Source: an uncultured bacterium
Lineage (GTDB): Bacteria > Cyanobacteriota > Vampirovibrionia > Gastranaerophilales > Gastranaerophilaceae
Length of the DNA: 14,982 nt
Reading direction: 5' to 3'
Assembly: GCA_949288685.1 (NCBI GenBank)
Contig: CASELB010000007.1
Location: forward strand, 1 to 14,982
Of the stretch, positions 1 through 8,546 are shown piece after piece (the stretch's first letter is position 1; each line of letters opens with the position of its first letter). The position numbers were made by a program, and so were the translations under genes. The notes beneath the pieces are model-generated. The model worked only from the letters and a program-made list of their open reading frames with translations, was not told where the DNA came from and ran no database searches.

Positions 1-24
1 CCTTTGCCTGCAGACCCGTTTAAC
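1..24. repeat. Hairpin repeat, partial copy (right arm)
   Basis: These 24 bases are identical to 801-824, which is the right half of a complete hairpin repeat at 767-824. The left half of this copy lies beyond the window edge. Identity between the two copies stops exactly after the heptamer GTTTAAC: the next bases are gcgag here and ccggg in the other copy. That defines a sharp element boundary. Together the two copies bracket the toxin-antitoxin cassette. Confidence 0.75.
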
Positions 25-66
25 GCGAGCGAGCAAGAGAGTCCCGTCTCCCGCTAATAAAGAAGG

Positions 67-86
67 AGCGCGAAAGCGCTTTTTTA
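67..86 (+). terminator. Rho-independent terminator of a gene left of the window
   Basis: A five-base-pair stem AGCGC/GCGCT closes a GAAA (GNRA) tetraloop and runs directly into six T residues (80-85). It reads on the plus strand and can be extended by G-U pairs against the T-run. It lies between the partial repeat and the toxin promoter, so it should end transcription entering from the left and insulate the TA cassette. Confidence 0.7.
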
Positions 87-114
87 AATGGGACGAAAAA
101 TAAATTTATGTCAG

Positions 115-143
115 TTGACACACTGTCCTGTATACAGTACAAT
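115..143 (+). promoter_or_regulatory. Toxin-antitoxin promoter with operator palindrome
   Basis: A consensus -35 box TTGACA (115-120) and a TACAAT -10 box (138-143) are separated by exactly 17 bases. The perfect palindrome CTGTATACAG (128-137) fills the end of the spacer and abuts the -10 box. It sits within a wider ACTGT-N7-ACAGT inverted repeat. This is where an antitoxin or TA complex would be expected to bind and autorepress, which is the usual arrangement for type II modules; binding itself is inferred. The predicted start site is about base 150, at the toxin ATG. Confidence 0.75.
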
Positions 144-149
144 ATAATT

Positions 150-476
150 ATGTATAATTATAAAATTGAATATCTTGTATTGCCAAACGGTAAAGCCCCG
201 ATAATTGAATGGTTAGATTCTCTGGACAGTAGTACAAGAAAGCGGATAAATCAAAGGATTCTCAGGCTTGAAGACGGAAATTTCGGAGATTCAAAAAAGT
301 TGTCGGAGAATATATCAGAATTACGTTTTACGTTTGGGAAAGGATACAGAGTTTATTACACTGAAGAGAATAATAAAATTATTTTATTAATTAACGGTGG
401 TGATAAATCTAAGCAATCGAAAGATATAGAAAAAGCGCAGGAACTTCTTAATCAATGGAGGCTTGATAATGACTAA
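150..476 (+). CDS. Type II TA toxin, RelE/ParE superfamily (HigB-like 'addiction module killer protein')
   Basis: This 108-residue protein matches the Gp49-like/HigB killer family of RelE-fold toxins, which typically cut mRNA on the ribosome. Recognisable features are an N-terminal PxxEWLDSL helix, a basic RKRINQRI stretch, an ELRF strand, GKGYRVYY, and the family signature LLINGGDKSKQSKDIEKA near the C-terminus. An in-frame ATG exists at 108, but it lies upstream of the -35 box. The start at 150 gives the usual family length and coincides with the predicted transcription start, so the mRNA may be leaderless. The last eight bases overlap the antitoxin gene. Toxin-first order is normal for this family. 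Family assignment is firm; the RNase activity is inferred from the family. Confidence 0.88.
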   Translation: MYNYKIEYLVLPNGKAPIIEWLDSLDSSTRKRINQRILRLEDGNFGDSKKLSENISELRFTFGKGYRVYYTEENNKIILLINGGDKSKQSKDIEKAQELLNQWRLDND

Positions 477-765
477 ATCAAAATCTTTTAATGAATATAT
501 TTTAAATGACTTGAAAACAGATGATGATATAAAACAATGGATAAATCTTGGTTTTGAAGAATTTTTGCAGGACAATGATTTGAATGCTTTTGTAAAAGCG
601 CTGGAATATGCAGTAAGAGCCAAAGATTCTATTTCAGGGATTTCTAAAAAAACAGGTATTTCAAGAAGTAATCTTTATGCAATTTTTAATGGGGAACAAC
701 AGCCGCAATTATCGACTGCGTTGAAAATTATTAAAGAGTTAGGGTATACGGTTCAGGTTGCGTAA
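469..765 (+). CDS. Type II TA antitoxin, HTH 'addiction module antidote protein' (HigA-like)
   Basis: This 98-residue protein is the partner of the preceding toxin. It resembles the 'probable addiction module antidote' family: an N-terminal FNEYILNDLK-type region followed by an XRE-like helix-turn-helix (residues about 55-90) around ISKKTGISRSNLYAIFNG and TALKIIKELGY. It should neutralise the toxin and bind the palindrome at 128-137. The start is ATG 469 rather than TTG 463, because GGAGG at 457-461 is seven bases upstream of 469. The gene overlaps the toxin by eight bases, which indicates translational coupling. The stop codon is one base before the hairpin repeat at 767. Confidence 0.87.
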   Translation: MTKSKSFNEYILNDLKTDDDIKQWINLGFEEFLQDNDLNAFVKALEYAVRAKDSISGISKKTGISRSNLYAIFNGEQQPQLSTALKIIKELGYTVQVA

Positions 766-766
766 A

Positions 767-824
767 GTTCAAACGCGGAGGGCGGAAGGCAAAGCGTGAG
801 CCTTTGCCTGCAGACCCGTTTAAC
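767..824. repeat. Hairpin-forming repeat, complete copy
   Basis: This 58-base element can fold almost end to end. The outer arms GTTCAAACG (767-775) and CGTTTAAC (817-824) pair with one bulged C at 770. An asymmetric internal region follows, and the inner arms AGGCAAAG (787-794) and CTTTGCCT (802-809) form a perfect eight-pair stem with a seven-base loop. Bases 801-824 recur exactly at 1-24. The size, bulged pairing and AAAC...GTTT arm ends recall integron attC sites, but the R-box heptamers do not fit the consensus cleanly. A REP- or MITE-like element is an equal alternative. Confidence 0.7.
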
Positions 825-917
825 CCGGGGGAGATAGAATTTTATGTATTAATATTTCTTAAAATTTTGGCAATTTAACCCGGATATTTGTTTTTATATA
901 TATAACGGGGAATTTTT

Positions 918-1733
918 ATGGGCATAAAGATTGATTTTAAATCACAGTACAAATTGTATAAATCACTGTTAAAAAATCATAGTGCAAATATGAGTAAAAA
1001 TCTGGGAAAAGAAGTTACTATTATCCCTACATCTAAACGTATTTGCCGTAAAAACGGAGTTACAAACGAGGCGGCAAACAGTATTAATACTGCGGAATAT
1101 CTTGAACAAGTATATTTGTTGTTAAAAAATAAGGGGTATAATATTCCAAAGATATATATAGACGAATCACAGCTTCCCAGGCGGTCTAATACGGCGGGAC
1201 TACAGATGGGAAATTATAATATTTTTGGTCCCGGCAGGCTTGAAGTTTCGTCACCTTCACTTGTTATCCACGAAGAAGGGCACTTTTTGCATAAGAAGAA
1301 TTTAAAGTATAATCAAGGTTTATATGGCTTGTTTAATAAAATTCGCGGTTTTTTTAGACCTTTTTTAAATAAAAAAGAAAAAAGTATTTTAATAGAAGAT
1401 TTTAAACGAGCGTATAGTGAAGGGTATTTTAACGATTTAAATCTGGATAAATGCTTGGCTAAAGGGTATATTAATGAGAAGACTCTAAAAGCATTATATG
1501 AAAAGCCTGAGGCTCTTATTTCCCGTAACGCGATGTCCTGTCCCGAGGAATTTATAGCAGATTATTTTTCTCTGGCGGCTCAAGGATTTAAGTTTTCTCC
1601 TGAAGTGACAAAACGTTATAGAGCCTTTCATGGGCCTGAGATTAAAGATATTATTACAAGAAAAGAAACAGAGGATTTGATAAACTTCCGAAAAAATCTT
1701 GAAAAAAGAGTTTCTATAAATTTAGATGCTTAG
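918..1733 (+). CDS. Predicted zinc metalloprotease-like protein (HEEGH...EEF zincin)
   Basis: I do not recognise a named family. The 271-residue protein contains a zincin motif HEEGH (residues 118-122, in VIHEEGHFLH) and, about 90 residues later, PEEFIADYFS (209-218), where a glutamate is placed to act as third zinc ligand. This HExxH plus EEFxADxF layout resembles the anthrax-lethal-factor-like (ATLF/M34) zincin fold, which is an inference from motif spacing. The N-terminal 60 residues are basic and lysine-rich, with no signal peptide or membrane helix, so the product is probably cytoplasmic or exported by a non-Sec route. ATG 918 follows a weak GGGGAA. The stop codon interlocks with that of the convergent prepilin peptidase gene. 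Its position beside a TA cassette suggests accessory DNA. Confidence 0.6.
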   Translation: MGIKIDFKSQYKLYKSLLKNHSANMSKNLGKEVTIIPTSKRICRKNGVTNEAANSINTAEYLEQVYLLLKNKGYNIPKIYIDESQLPRRSNTAGLQMGNYNIFGPGRLEVSSPSLVIHEEGHFLHKKNLKYNQGLYGLFNKIRGFFRPFLNKKEKSILIEDFKRAYSEGYFNDLNLDKCLAKGYINEKTLKALYEKPEALISRNAMSCPEEFIADYFSLAAQGFKFSPEVTKRYRAFHGPEIKDIITRKETEDLINFRKNLEKRVSINLDA

Positions 1734-2686
1734 AACCATAAAAATATTCCTGCAAATCCTGCAATTATCATTGCTGGTACGTAAGGGAGATACGTATTTC
1801 CTGCCGGAGTTTTAAGATTTCTTATAATGTTTCTTACCAGGTGCAGAGCGATAACGGCAAGTAATGCAAGTCCGCTTATATAAATAACAGGTTCGACTTT
1901 GTTTCCTAGAAACCACATAACAGCAGCCAGTGCCAAAAATAGTACAAACTCAATTGCTGTTTGATTTTCTCCTCTTTTAAAAAGATTTATTAAAAACATT
2001 GGAAGTGAAAAACAAAACTGTATAATAAATCCTGCACCAAGGACAATTAAAACATATTTCCACCCAAATATCGCTCCCAACGCTCCTGCAATATAAGAAT
2101 CGCCTTCTCCGAATGCACGGGTTTTTGCAATCAGATATCCGCTTCTTGCAAGAATTTCCATAATGCAAATACCGGCAAGAATTCCTAGTACTGATACAAC
2201 AACGGGATTTTCCCCTAAATACAAGCAATTATAAAATTGCGGATAAAATAAAGTTATTAAGGCGTATAAAATTCCTAATCCGCCCAAAATGTAGGCATGG
2301 CGTGTTAAAATTACACGTTCCAATATATCGGTAACGGTTGTTATAAGAAACAATGAAAAGAATGAAATTACAAAAAGGGTTTTAAATGTTAATCCCCATT
2401 TAATGTAAGCACTCATAAAGAGCAGCATTGTGACGAGTTCTATAACCGGATATTGGATACTAATTTTGCATTTACAGAAGGCGCACTTGCCGCGCAGCAT
2501 AATGTATGATAAAACGGGTACATTATGCCACCATTTTAGCGGGGTGTTGCATTTCGGACATTTTGAACCGGGAAAAGCTATACTTTCACCGCTTAAGCCT
2601 CTCAAAATTACCACATTATAAAAGCTGCCAAAACATAATCCGACAACAGCCGTAAATATCAGAACCGGTAAATTGGAATTATACAT
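1730..2686 (-). CDS. pilD: Type IV prepilin peptidase / N-methyltransferase (A24A)
   Basis: This 318-residue inner-membrane aspartyl protease cleaves the leader of type IV prepilins and methylates the new N-terminus. The N-terminal cytoplasmic domain has the zinc-binding cysteine pairs C43/C46 and C68/C71 flanking the typical WWHNVPVLSY segment. The two catalytic aspartates are D120 (TDILE) and D196 (in GEGD). Six to eight hydrophobic helices span the rest, which is the family architecture; the C-terminus is somewhat longer than usual. The start ATG overlaps the sigma factor stop as TAATG and is preceded by AAAGGA at seven bases. It is the last gene of the long minus-strand operon and has no terminator of its own, since its stop interlocks with the convergent zincin gene. 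Confidence 0.95.
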   Translation of the reverse strand: MYNSNLPVLIFTAVVGLCFGSFYNVVILRGLSGESIAFPGSKCPKCNTPLKWWHNVPVLSYIMLRGKCAFCKCKISIQYPVIELVTMLLFMSAYIKWGLTFKTLFVISFFSLFLITTVTDILERVILTRHAYILGGLGILYALITLFYPQFYNCLYLGENPVVVSVLGILAGICIMEILARSGYLIAKTRAFGEGDSYIAGALGAIFGWKYVLIVLGAGFIIQFCFSLPMFLINLFKRGENQTAIEFVLFLALAAVMWFLGNKVEPVIYISGLALLAVIALHLVRNIIRNLKTPAGNTYLPYVPAMIIAGFAGIFLWF

Positions 2687-3483
2687 TATATTTTCCTTTT
2701 TTCGGAGGTTATTAAAGAGTAAAGGATATCAAACGCTTTCTTCAATTTTCTTGATACCATCATTGGTGAGAGGTTAGTGCGTTCGGCGATTTGTTTTTGT
2801 GACAAATCCTCGTGATAATAAAGATAGATAAGTTCTTTTAAGTCGTCAGGCAGCTTTTCTATTACTTCGTTTAATATAATTTTCTGGTCATACGTTTCTG
2901 CCGTGAATTTGTAATCATCAGTTCCGATAATTTCTTCAAATGAAATATTTTGGTCATGTTTATCGTAGATATGATCTAATGATACGGTTTTTTTACGCCT
3001 GTCCATTTCCATAGCGTAGCCGACTTTTTTTACAGGTACATTTAAGGCTTCCGCAATATCTTGCTGAGTCAAATTGTCGATGTAATCATCAGATACATCG
3101 GTAACGAAACTGTTAATACGGTAGGCAAGTTCCTGAATTTCGCGGGGAACACGAATGAGAGACATTTTATCTCTGATATAGTGGCGCATTTCTCCGATAA
3201 TTAAATAACCTGCGTAAATTCTGAAACTTTTGCTCAATTCGGGTTTAAAATTTTCAATCGCTTTGATAAGCCCGATTGCTCCTGCTTGAACCAGATCGTC
3301 CACAGGGTCGTAATCCCGTCGTGCGATTGTTGTTGCAATTTTTCTTACTTTTGACATCATTGCCGTAACAATAAGTGTTTTTAATTTTGCACGTTCATTG
3401 GCGTCAGAGCTTTGCTTATAACTCATAAGCCATTGTTCCAGTGTTTCGTCTATGTTTTTTTCTTGAACTTTTTTAGTACTCAA
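2686..3483 (-). CDS. Group 3 sigma-70 family factor (SigB/SigF/FliA-like)
   Basis: This RNA polymerase sigma factor of about 265 residues has regions 2, 3 and 4 but no region 1.1. Region 2 covers about residues 62-113 (DDLVQAGAIGLIKAIENF, then the -10 recognition helix and LIRVPREIQ). Region 3 covers about 116-165. Region 4 covers about 204-254 with the helix-turn-helix LSQKQIAERTNLSPMMVSRKL. This set is typical of alternative sigmas such as SigF of cyanobacteria or SigB/FliA. Start choice: AGGA (3490-3493) directly abuts ATG 3489, which is too close, but lies six bases from the in-frame TTG at 3483, so TTG is preferred. Translational coupling to the prepilin peptidase gene suggests a pilus or motility regulon, as for cyanobacterial SigF; this is inference. 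Confidence 0.9.
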   Translation of the reverse strand: MSTKKVQEKNIDETLEQWLMSYKQSSDANERAKLKTLIVTAMMSKVRKIATTIARRDYDPVDDLVQAGAIGLIKAIENFKPELSKSFRIYAGYLIIGEMRHYIRDKMSLIRVPREIQELAYRINSFVTDVSDDYIDNLTQQDIAEALNVPVKKVGYAMEMDRRKKTVSLDHIYDKHDQNISFEEIIGTDDYKFTAETYDQKIILNEVIEKLPDDLKELIYLYYHEDLSQKQIAERTNLSPMMVSRKLKKAFDILYSLITSEKRKI

Positions 3484-3494
3484 AATCATTCCTT

Positions 3495-3944
3495 TTAAAC
3501 TTCTTTTTTATCGTTTTTCTCTTCTTGTTCTTCAGTATTATTTTTTTCAATTTCTTCCAGCTTACTTTGGAATATATCAAAATTAGCCATTTTCATTCTT
3601 TTTTCGGCATCAAGTTTAGCTTTCATTATAATATTTTCAAGTTCTTCATCGGACATTTCGCTGAATGAACCGCAAGAAATGGAAAATCGCGGGCGGTTAT
3701 GAATAAAATAAATTATAACCAGTATACCGTACAGCAATAAACCTTGCAATATACCGATTGCAGGAAGAGTTGTGTTAGCGGCAAGCAACAGATTCCATAA
3801 GTACATAAGAGCAACCCCGGGGAATACCCCGAACCCTGCAGCAAGACAAATACCTATAAATCCGAGTTTCAGGAACCCGCCGAGTCCCCTTATCTCTATT
3901 AATTTTACTCTTTTTTCCGGCTTAAGTTTATTTTTTTGTTTCAT
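3495..3944 (-). CDS. Small two-helix membrane protein of unknown function
   Basis: I do not recognise this 149-residue protein. It has a basic N-terminus (residues 1-20), two strongly hydrophobic segments at about 27-53 and 62-82, and a charged C-terminal half (about 85-149). That half contains an SEMSDEELENII segment and ends in an acidic, glutamate-rich, probably coiled tail. The topology is likely hairpin-like, with both ends in the cytoplasm. Its start follows the ligA stop by a single base and its stop lies just before the sigma factor, so the three genes are tightly co-transcribed. A role as membrane regulator of the sigma factor is possible, but nothing in the sequence shows an anti-sigma fold. 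Confidence 0.75.
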   Translation of the reverse strand: MKQKNKLKPEKRVKLIEIRGLGGFLKLGFIGICLAAGFGVFPGVALMYLWNLLLAANTTLPAIGILQGLLLYGILVIIYFIHNRPRFSISCGSFSEMSDEELENIIMKAKLDAEKRMKMANFDIFQSKLEEIEKNNTEEQEEKNDKKEV

Positions 3945-3945
3945 A

Positions 3946-6752
<2,807 letters not shown>

Positions 6753-6762
6753 GCACCCTCCT

Positions 6763-7566
6763 TTAGTTTAAATTCTTCAAAATAGCAAGTACAAGAGTGA
6801 TAAATTTTTGTTTTGCCGAATCAGCAGCGGCAATTACCTCTGAATGGGTAAGTCCAACTGTGCTGACGCCTGCGGCTTTATTACAAATACAGCTTATGCC
6901 AAGTATATCCATGGAACAGTAATGCCCTACAATTGCTTCAGGAACAGTAGACATCCCGACTGCATCTGCGCCTAATATTCTTGCCATTTTTACTTCTGCA
7001 GGGGTCTCATAGGACGGACCTGTAAGCGCCATATATACGCCTTTATGCAGTGATATGCCAAGTTTTTGCGCGCAATTTTCTGCGAGTGTAACCAGTTTCT
7101 TTGAATACACCTCACTCATATCAGGAAATCTTACGCCTAGTGTGTCGTCATTTTTCCCGATTAACGGATTTGTACCCATAAAGTTTATATGATCTGTTAT
7201 AATCATTAAATCAGAGGGCTTAAAATCAGTATTAACGCCGCCTGCTGCGTTTGTTATAATAAGCGTTTTAACGCCGAGTTGTTTCATAACCTTTACGGGG
7301 TAAACAACAGTCTCCATCGGGTGACCTTCATAGTAGTGAAACCGCCCTTGCATCATAACTATTTTTTTGCCGCATATATCAGCAAAAACCAGACGACCTT
7401 TGTGTCCGGCAACAGTTGACGTTTTAAATCCCGGGATATCAGCGTACGGTACTGCAATTTCACAGTAGTCATCAGCAAGCGAACCCAGACCGGAACCTAA
7501 AATTATTCCTATTTCAGGTGTAAAATTACCGGTTTTGCTTTTTATAAATGATACGGCATCCTGCAT
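6763..7566 (-). CDS. punA: Purine nucleoside phosphorylase, trimeric class I (inosine/guanosine type)
   Basis: This 267-residue enzyme phosphorolyses purine nucleosides to base plus ribose 1-phosphate in salvage. Class I motifs are clear: the phosphate-binding GSGLG (residues 24-28) and GHKG (54-57), GRFHYYEGH (74-82), NAAGG (106-110), TGPSYETPAE (182-191) with the base-contacting glutamate E187, and ICNKAAG (227-233) with N229, the residue that discriminates 6-oxopurines. Most homologues I know read TN where this has CN, a mild oddity. The Shine-Dalgarno AGGAGAG is about twelve bases from the ATG. The gene is separated from rpoZ by 94 bases with no clear terminator, so read-through from the rpoZ promoter is likely. 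Confidence 0.94.
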   Translation of the reverse strand: MQDAVSFIKSKTGNFTPEIGIILGSGLGSLADDYCEIAVPYADIPGFKTSTVAGHKGRLVFADICGKKIVMMQGRFHYYEGHPMETVVYPVKVMKQLGVKTLIITNAAGGVNTDFKPSDLMIITDHINFMGTNPLIGKNDDTLGVRFPDMSEVYSKKLVTLAENCAQKLGISLHKGVYMALTGPSYETPAEVKMARILGADAVGMSTVPEAIVGHYCSMDILGISCICNKAAGVSTVGLTHSEVIAAADSAKQKFITLVLAILKNLN

Positions 7567-7660
7567 GGTGTACTTATACTCTCCTGTTAATACAACACTG
7601 ACTTTGGCAAAACAATACTTGCCGGTTAAATTTTTCTATTACGGATAAATCGGTTACCCC

Positions 7661-7900
7661 TTAGCCGACCAGACCTTCATCGTCGGATTCTGATGCTTTT
7701 ACCATGATAGCGTGTTCAATCGGATTTTCTTTTTTGTAAGAATTGTCCGAAACTTCTTCATATCCAAAGTCTTCACGCTCTTTTTTCATTTGTGTTTCGT
7801 CAACCAGTTTTTTAGCAAGTTCTGCAATCTCGTAAACCAGTTCATATCTATTCTCGGATTTTTCATTTAAATCCCATGCTATTTTAACAATTTTATCCAT
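7661..7900 (-). CDS. rpoZ: RNA polymerase omega subunit (probable)
   Basis: This 79-residue protein has the two conserved omega blocks. The first is ENRYELVYEIAELAKKL (residues 16-32), matching the NRYxLV-xIA-RA helix that clamps the beta-prime C-terminus. The second is KENPIEHAI (57-65), matching the 'KPV-xAI' strand-helix element. The tail is short and acidic. Omega assists RNA polymerase assembly and, in some phyla, ppGpp binding. The assignment rests on these motifs and size; with such a short, divergent protein some doubt remains. ATG 7900 is preceded by AAGAGG (7907-7912). It is the first gene of the minus-strand operon, directly behind a promoter with a palindromic spacer. Confidence 0.75.
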   Translation of the reverse strand: MDKIVKIAWDLNEKSENRYELVYEIAELAKKLVDETQMKKEREDFGYEEVSDNSYKKENPIEHAIMVKASESDDEGLVG

Positions 7901-7921
7901 TATAAACCTCTTTATACTCCA

Positions 7922-7949
7922 ATTTTAACAAATAAATTTTATTTGTCTA
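7922..7949 (-). promoter_or_regulatory. Promoter of the rpoZ operon with palindromic spacer
   Basis: On the minus strand a TAGACA -35 box (7944-7949) and a TAAAAT -10 box (7922-7927) are 16 bases apart, with an extended -10 TG. The spacer and the edge of the -35 box form an inverted repeat, ACAAATAA-ATT-TTATTTGT (7928-7946), perfect over eight bases. That placement is typical of a repressor operator; the binding protein is unknown. Confidence 0.6.
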
Positions 7950-7989
7950 TAGGGTACAAAGACGCGTCGCGCCGGATATATCGGGTACG

Positions 7990-8217
7990 ATGCAAGTATT
8001 ATTAGAAAAATTATTCGCCCCGTTTCGGGATATTTTGTTTAATTCCTGCCTGCCATTTTTTTTAATATTTGCTATCGTTAGTTTTGTTACATTTTGTTAC
8101 ATTCTTGCGGCGATGTTAGCTCTAAAGGCTGATATTATAGGCTTTGCAGCAGTATTTGGGCAAAACAGTTGGTATCGGTGTTGCAGGTATACCGGTGTAA
8201 TAAATTATTTGCCTTGA
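7990..8217 (+). CDS. Doubtful small membrane ORF, possibly frameshifted
   Basis: I do not recognise this 75-residue ORF. It starts with an amphipathic stretch (LLEKLFAPFRDILF), followed by a hydrophobic segment at about residues 20-50 that could be one long or two short helices. There is no convincing Shine-Dalgarno. From residue 58 the reading frame becomes cysteine- and tryptophan-rich (SWYRCCRY). Omitting one G from the GGG at 8158-8160 would instead give GKTVGIGVAGIPV, ending at 8200, which looks more like real protein. So this may be a small membrane protein with a frameshift or sequencing error, a decayed remnant, or no gene at all. The stop codon lies inside the tRNA promoter. Confidence 0.35.
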   Translation: MQVLLEKLFAPFRDILFNSCLPFFLIFAIVSFVTFCYILAAMLALKADIIGFAAVFGQNSWYRCCRYTGVINYLP

Positions 8218-8242
8218 AAAAAAATATTATTAGTTTTACAAT
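8214..8242 (+). promoter_or_regulatory. Promoter of tRNA-Glu
   Basis: TTGAAA (8214-8219) and TACAAT (8237-8242) are separated by exactly 17 bases. The implied start near 8249 gives a short 5' leader of about six bases before the tRNA. The -35 box overlaps the stop codon of the doubtful ORF ending at 8217. Confidence 0.7.
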
Positions 8243-8254
8243 AAACTTAACCGC

Positions 8255-8326
8255 AGCGGTATCGTCTAGGGGTCAGGATAGCAGATTCTCATTCTGTTGA
8301 CACGGGTTCAAATCCCGTTGCCGCCG
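8255..8326 (+). tRNA. tRNA-Glu, anticodon CUC
   Basis: The 72-base cloverleaf folds well. The acceptor is AGCGGTA/TGCCGCC. The D arm has GTCT/GGAT with an AGGGGTCA loop. The anticodon stem GCAGA/TCTGT encloses the loop TTCTCAT with anticodon CTC (8288-8290). A four-base variable loop follows, then the T arm ACGGG-TTCAAAT-CCCGT and a G discriminator. The D-arm start TCGTCTA is typical of tRNA-Glu. The first acceptor pair is A1-C72, a mismatch; the other six pair, including one G-U. CCA is not encoded, so it must be added enzymatically. A CUC anticodon reads only GAG, so a UUC isoacceptor is expected elsewhere. A T-rich stretch (8327-8339) follows. Confidence 0.93.
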
Positions 8327-8413
8327 GTTTTATTTTTTTTATGGTTTTGTATGAAATTATTTGGTGCGTCCTTGTTTCTTACCCTGATATTTATTCCTGT
8401 TTAAGAAGTACTG

Positions 8414-8440
8414 TTGAGAATTCAAGGCTTATGTTACAAT
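8414..8440 (+). promoter_or_regulatory. Promoter of the DUF3800 gene
   Basis: An extended -10 element, TG-T-TACAAT (8432-8440), lies 15 bases after TTGAGA (8414-8419). The spacing is short, but extended -10 promoters tolerate a weak -35. It leaves an untranslated leader of about 100 bases before ATG 8547. I see no clear hairpin or riboswitch in that leader. Confidence 0.5.
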
Positions 8441-8546
8441 TAGTGTAGCGAAAATTTTTTAGATTAAGAAATAGAGAGAGAAATATATTTAATAAATCGC
8501 AGATAATATCTGTGATTATACGTGTGTGTCTGTAGGGAGTATTTAA

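Noticed and set aside
387..623. Minus-strand ORF across the toxin/antitoxin junction
   Set aside because: It is antisense to two recognisable overlapping genes and shows no motif.
767..824. A definite integron attC site
   Set aside because: The arms fold with a bulge and the size fits, but the end heptamers do not match RYYYAAC/GTTRRRY and no integrase is in the window. It is kept as an unclassified hairpin repeat.
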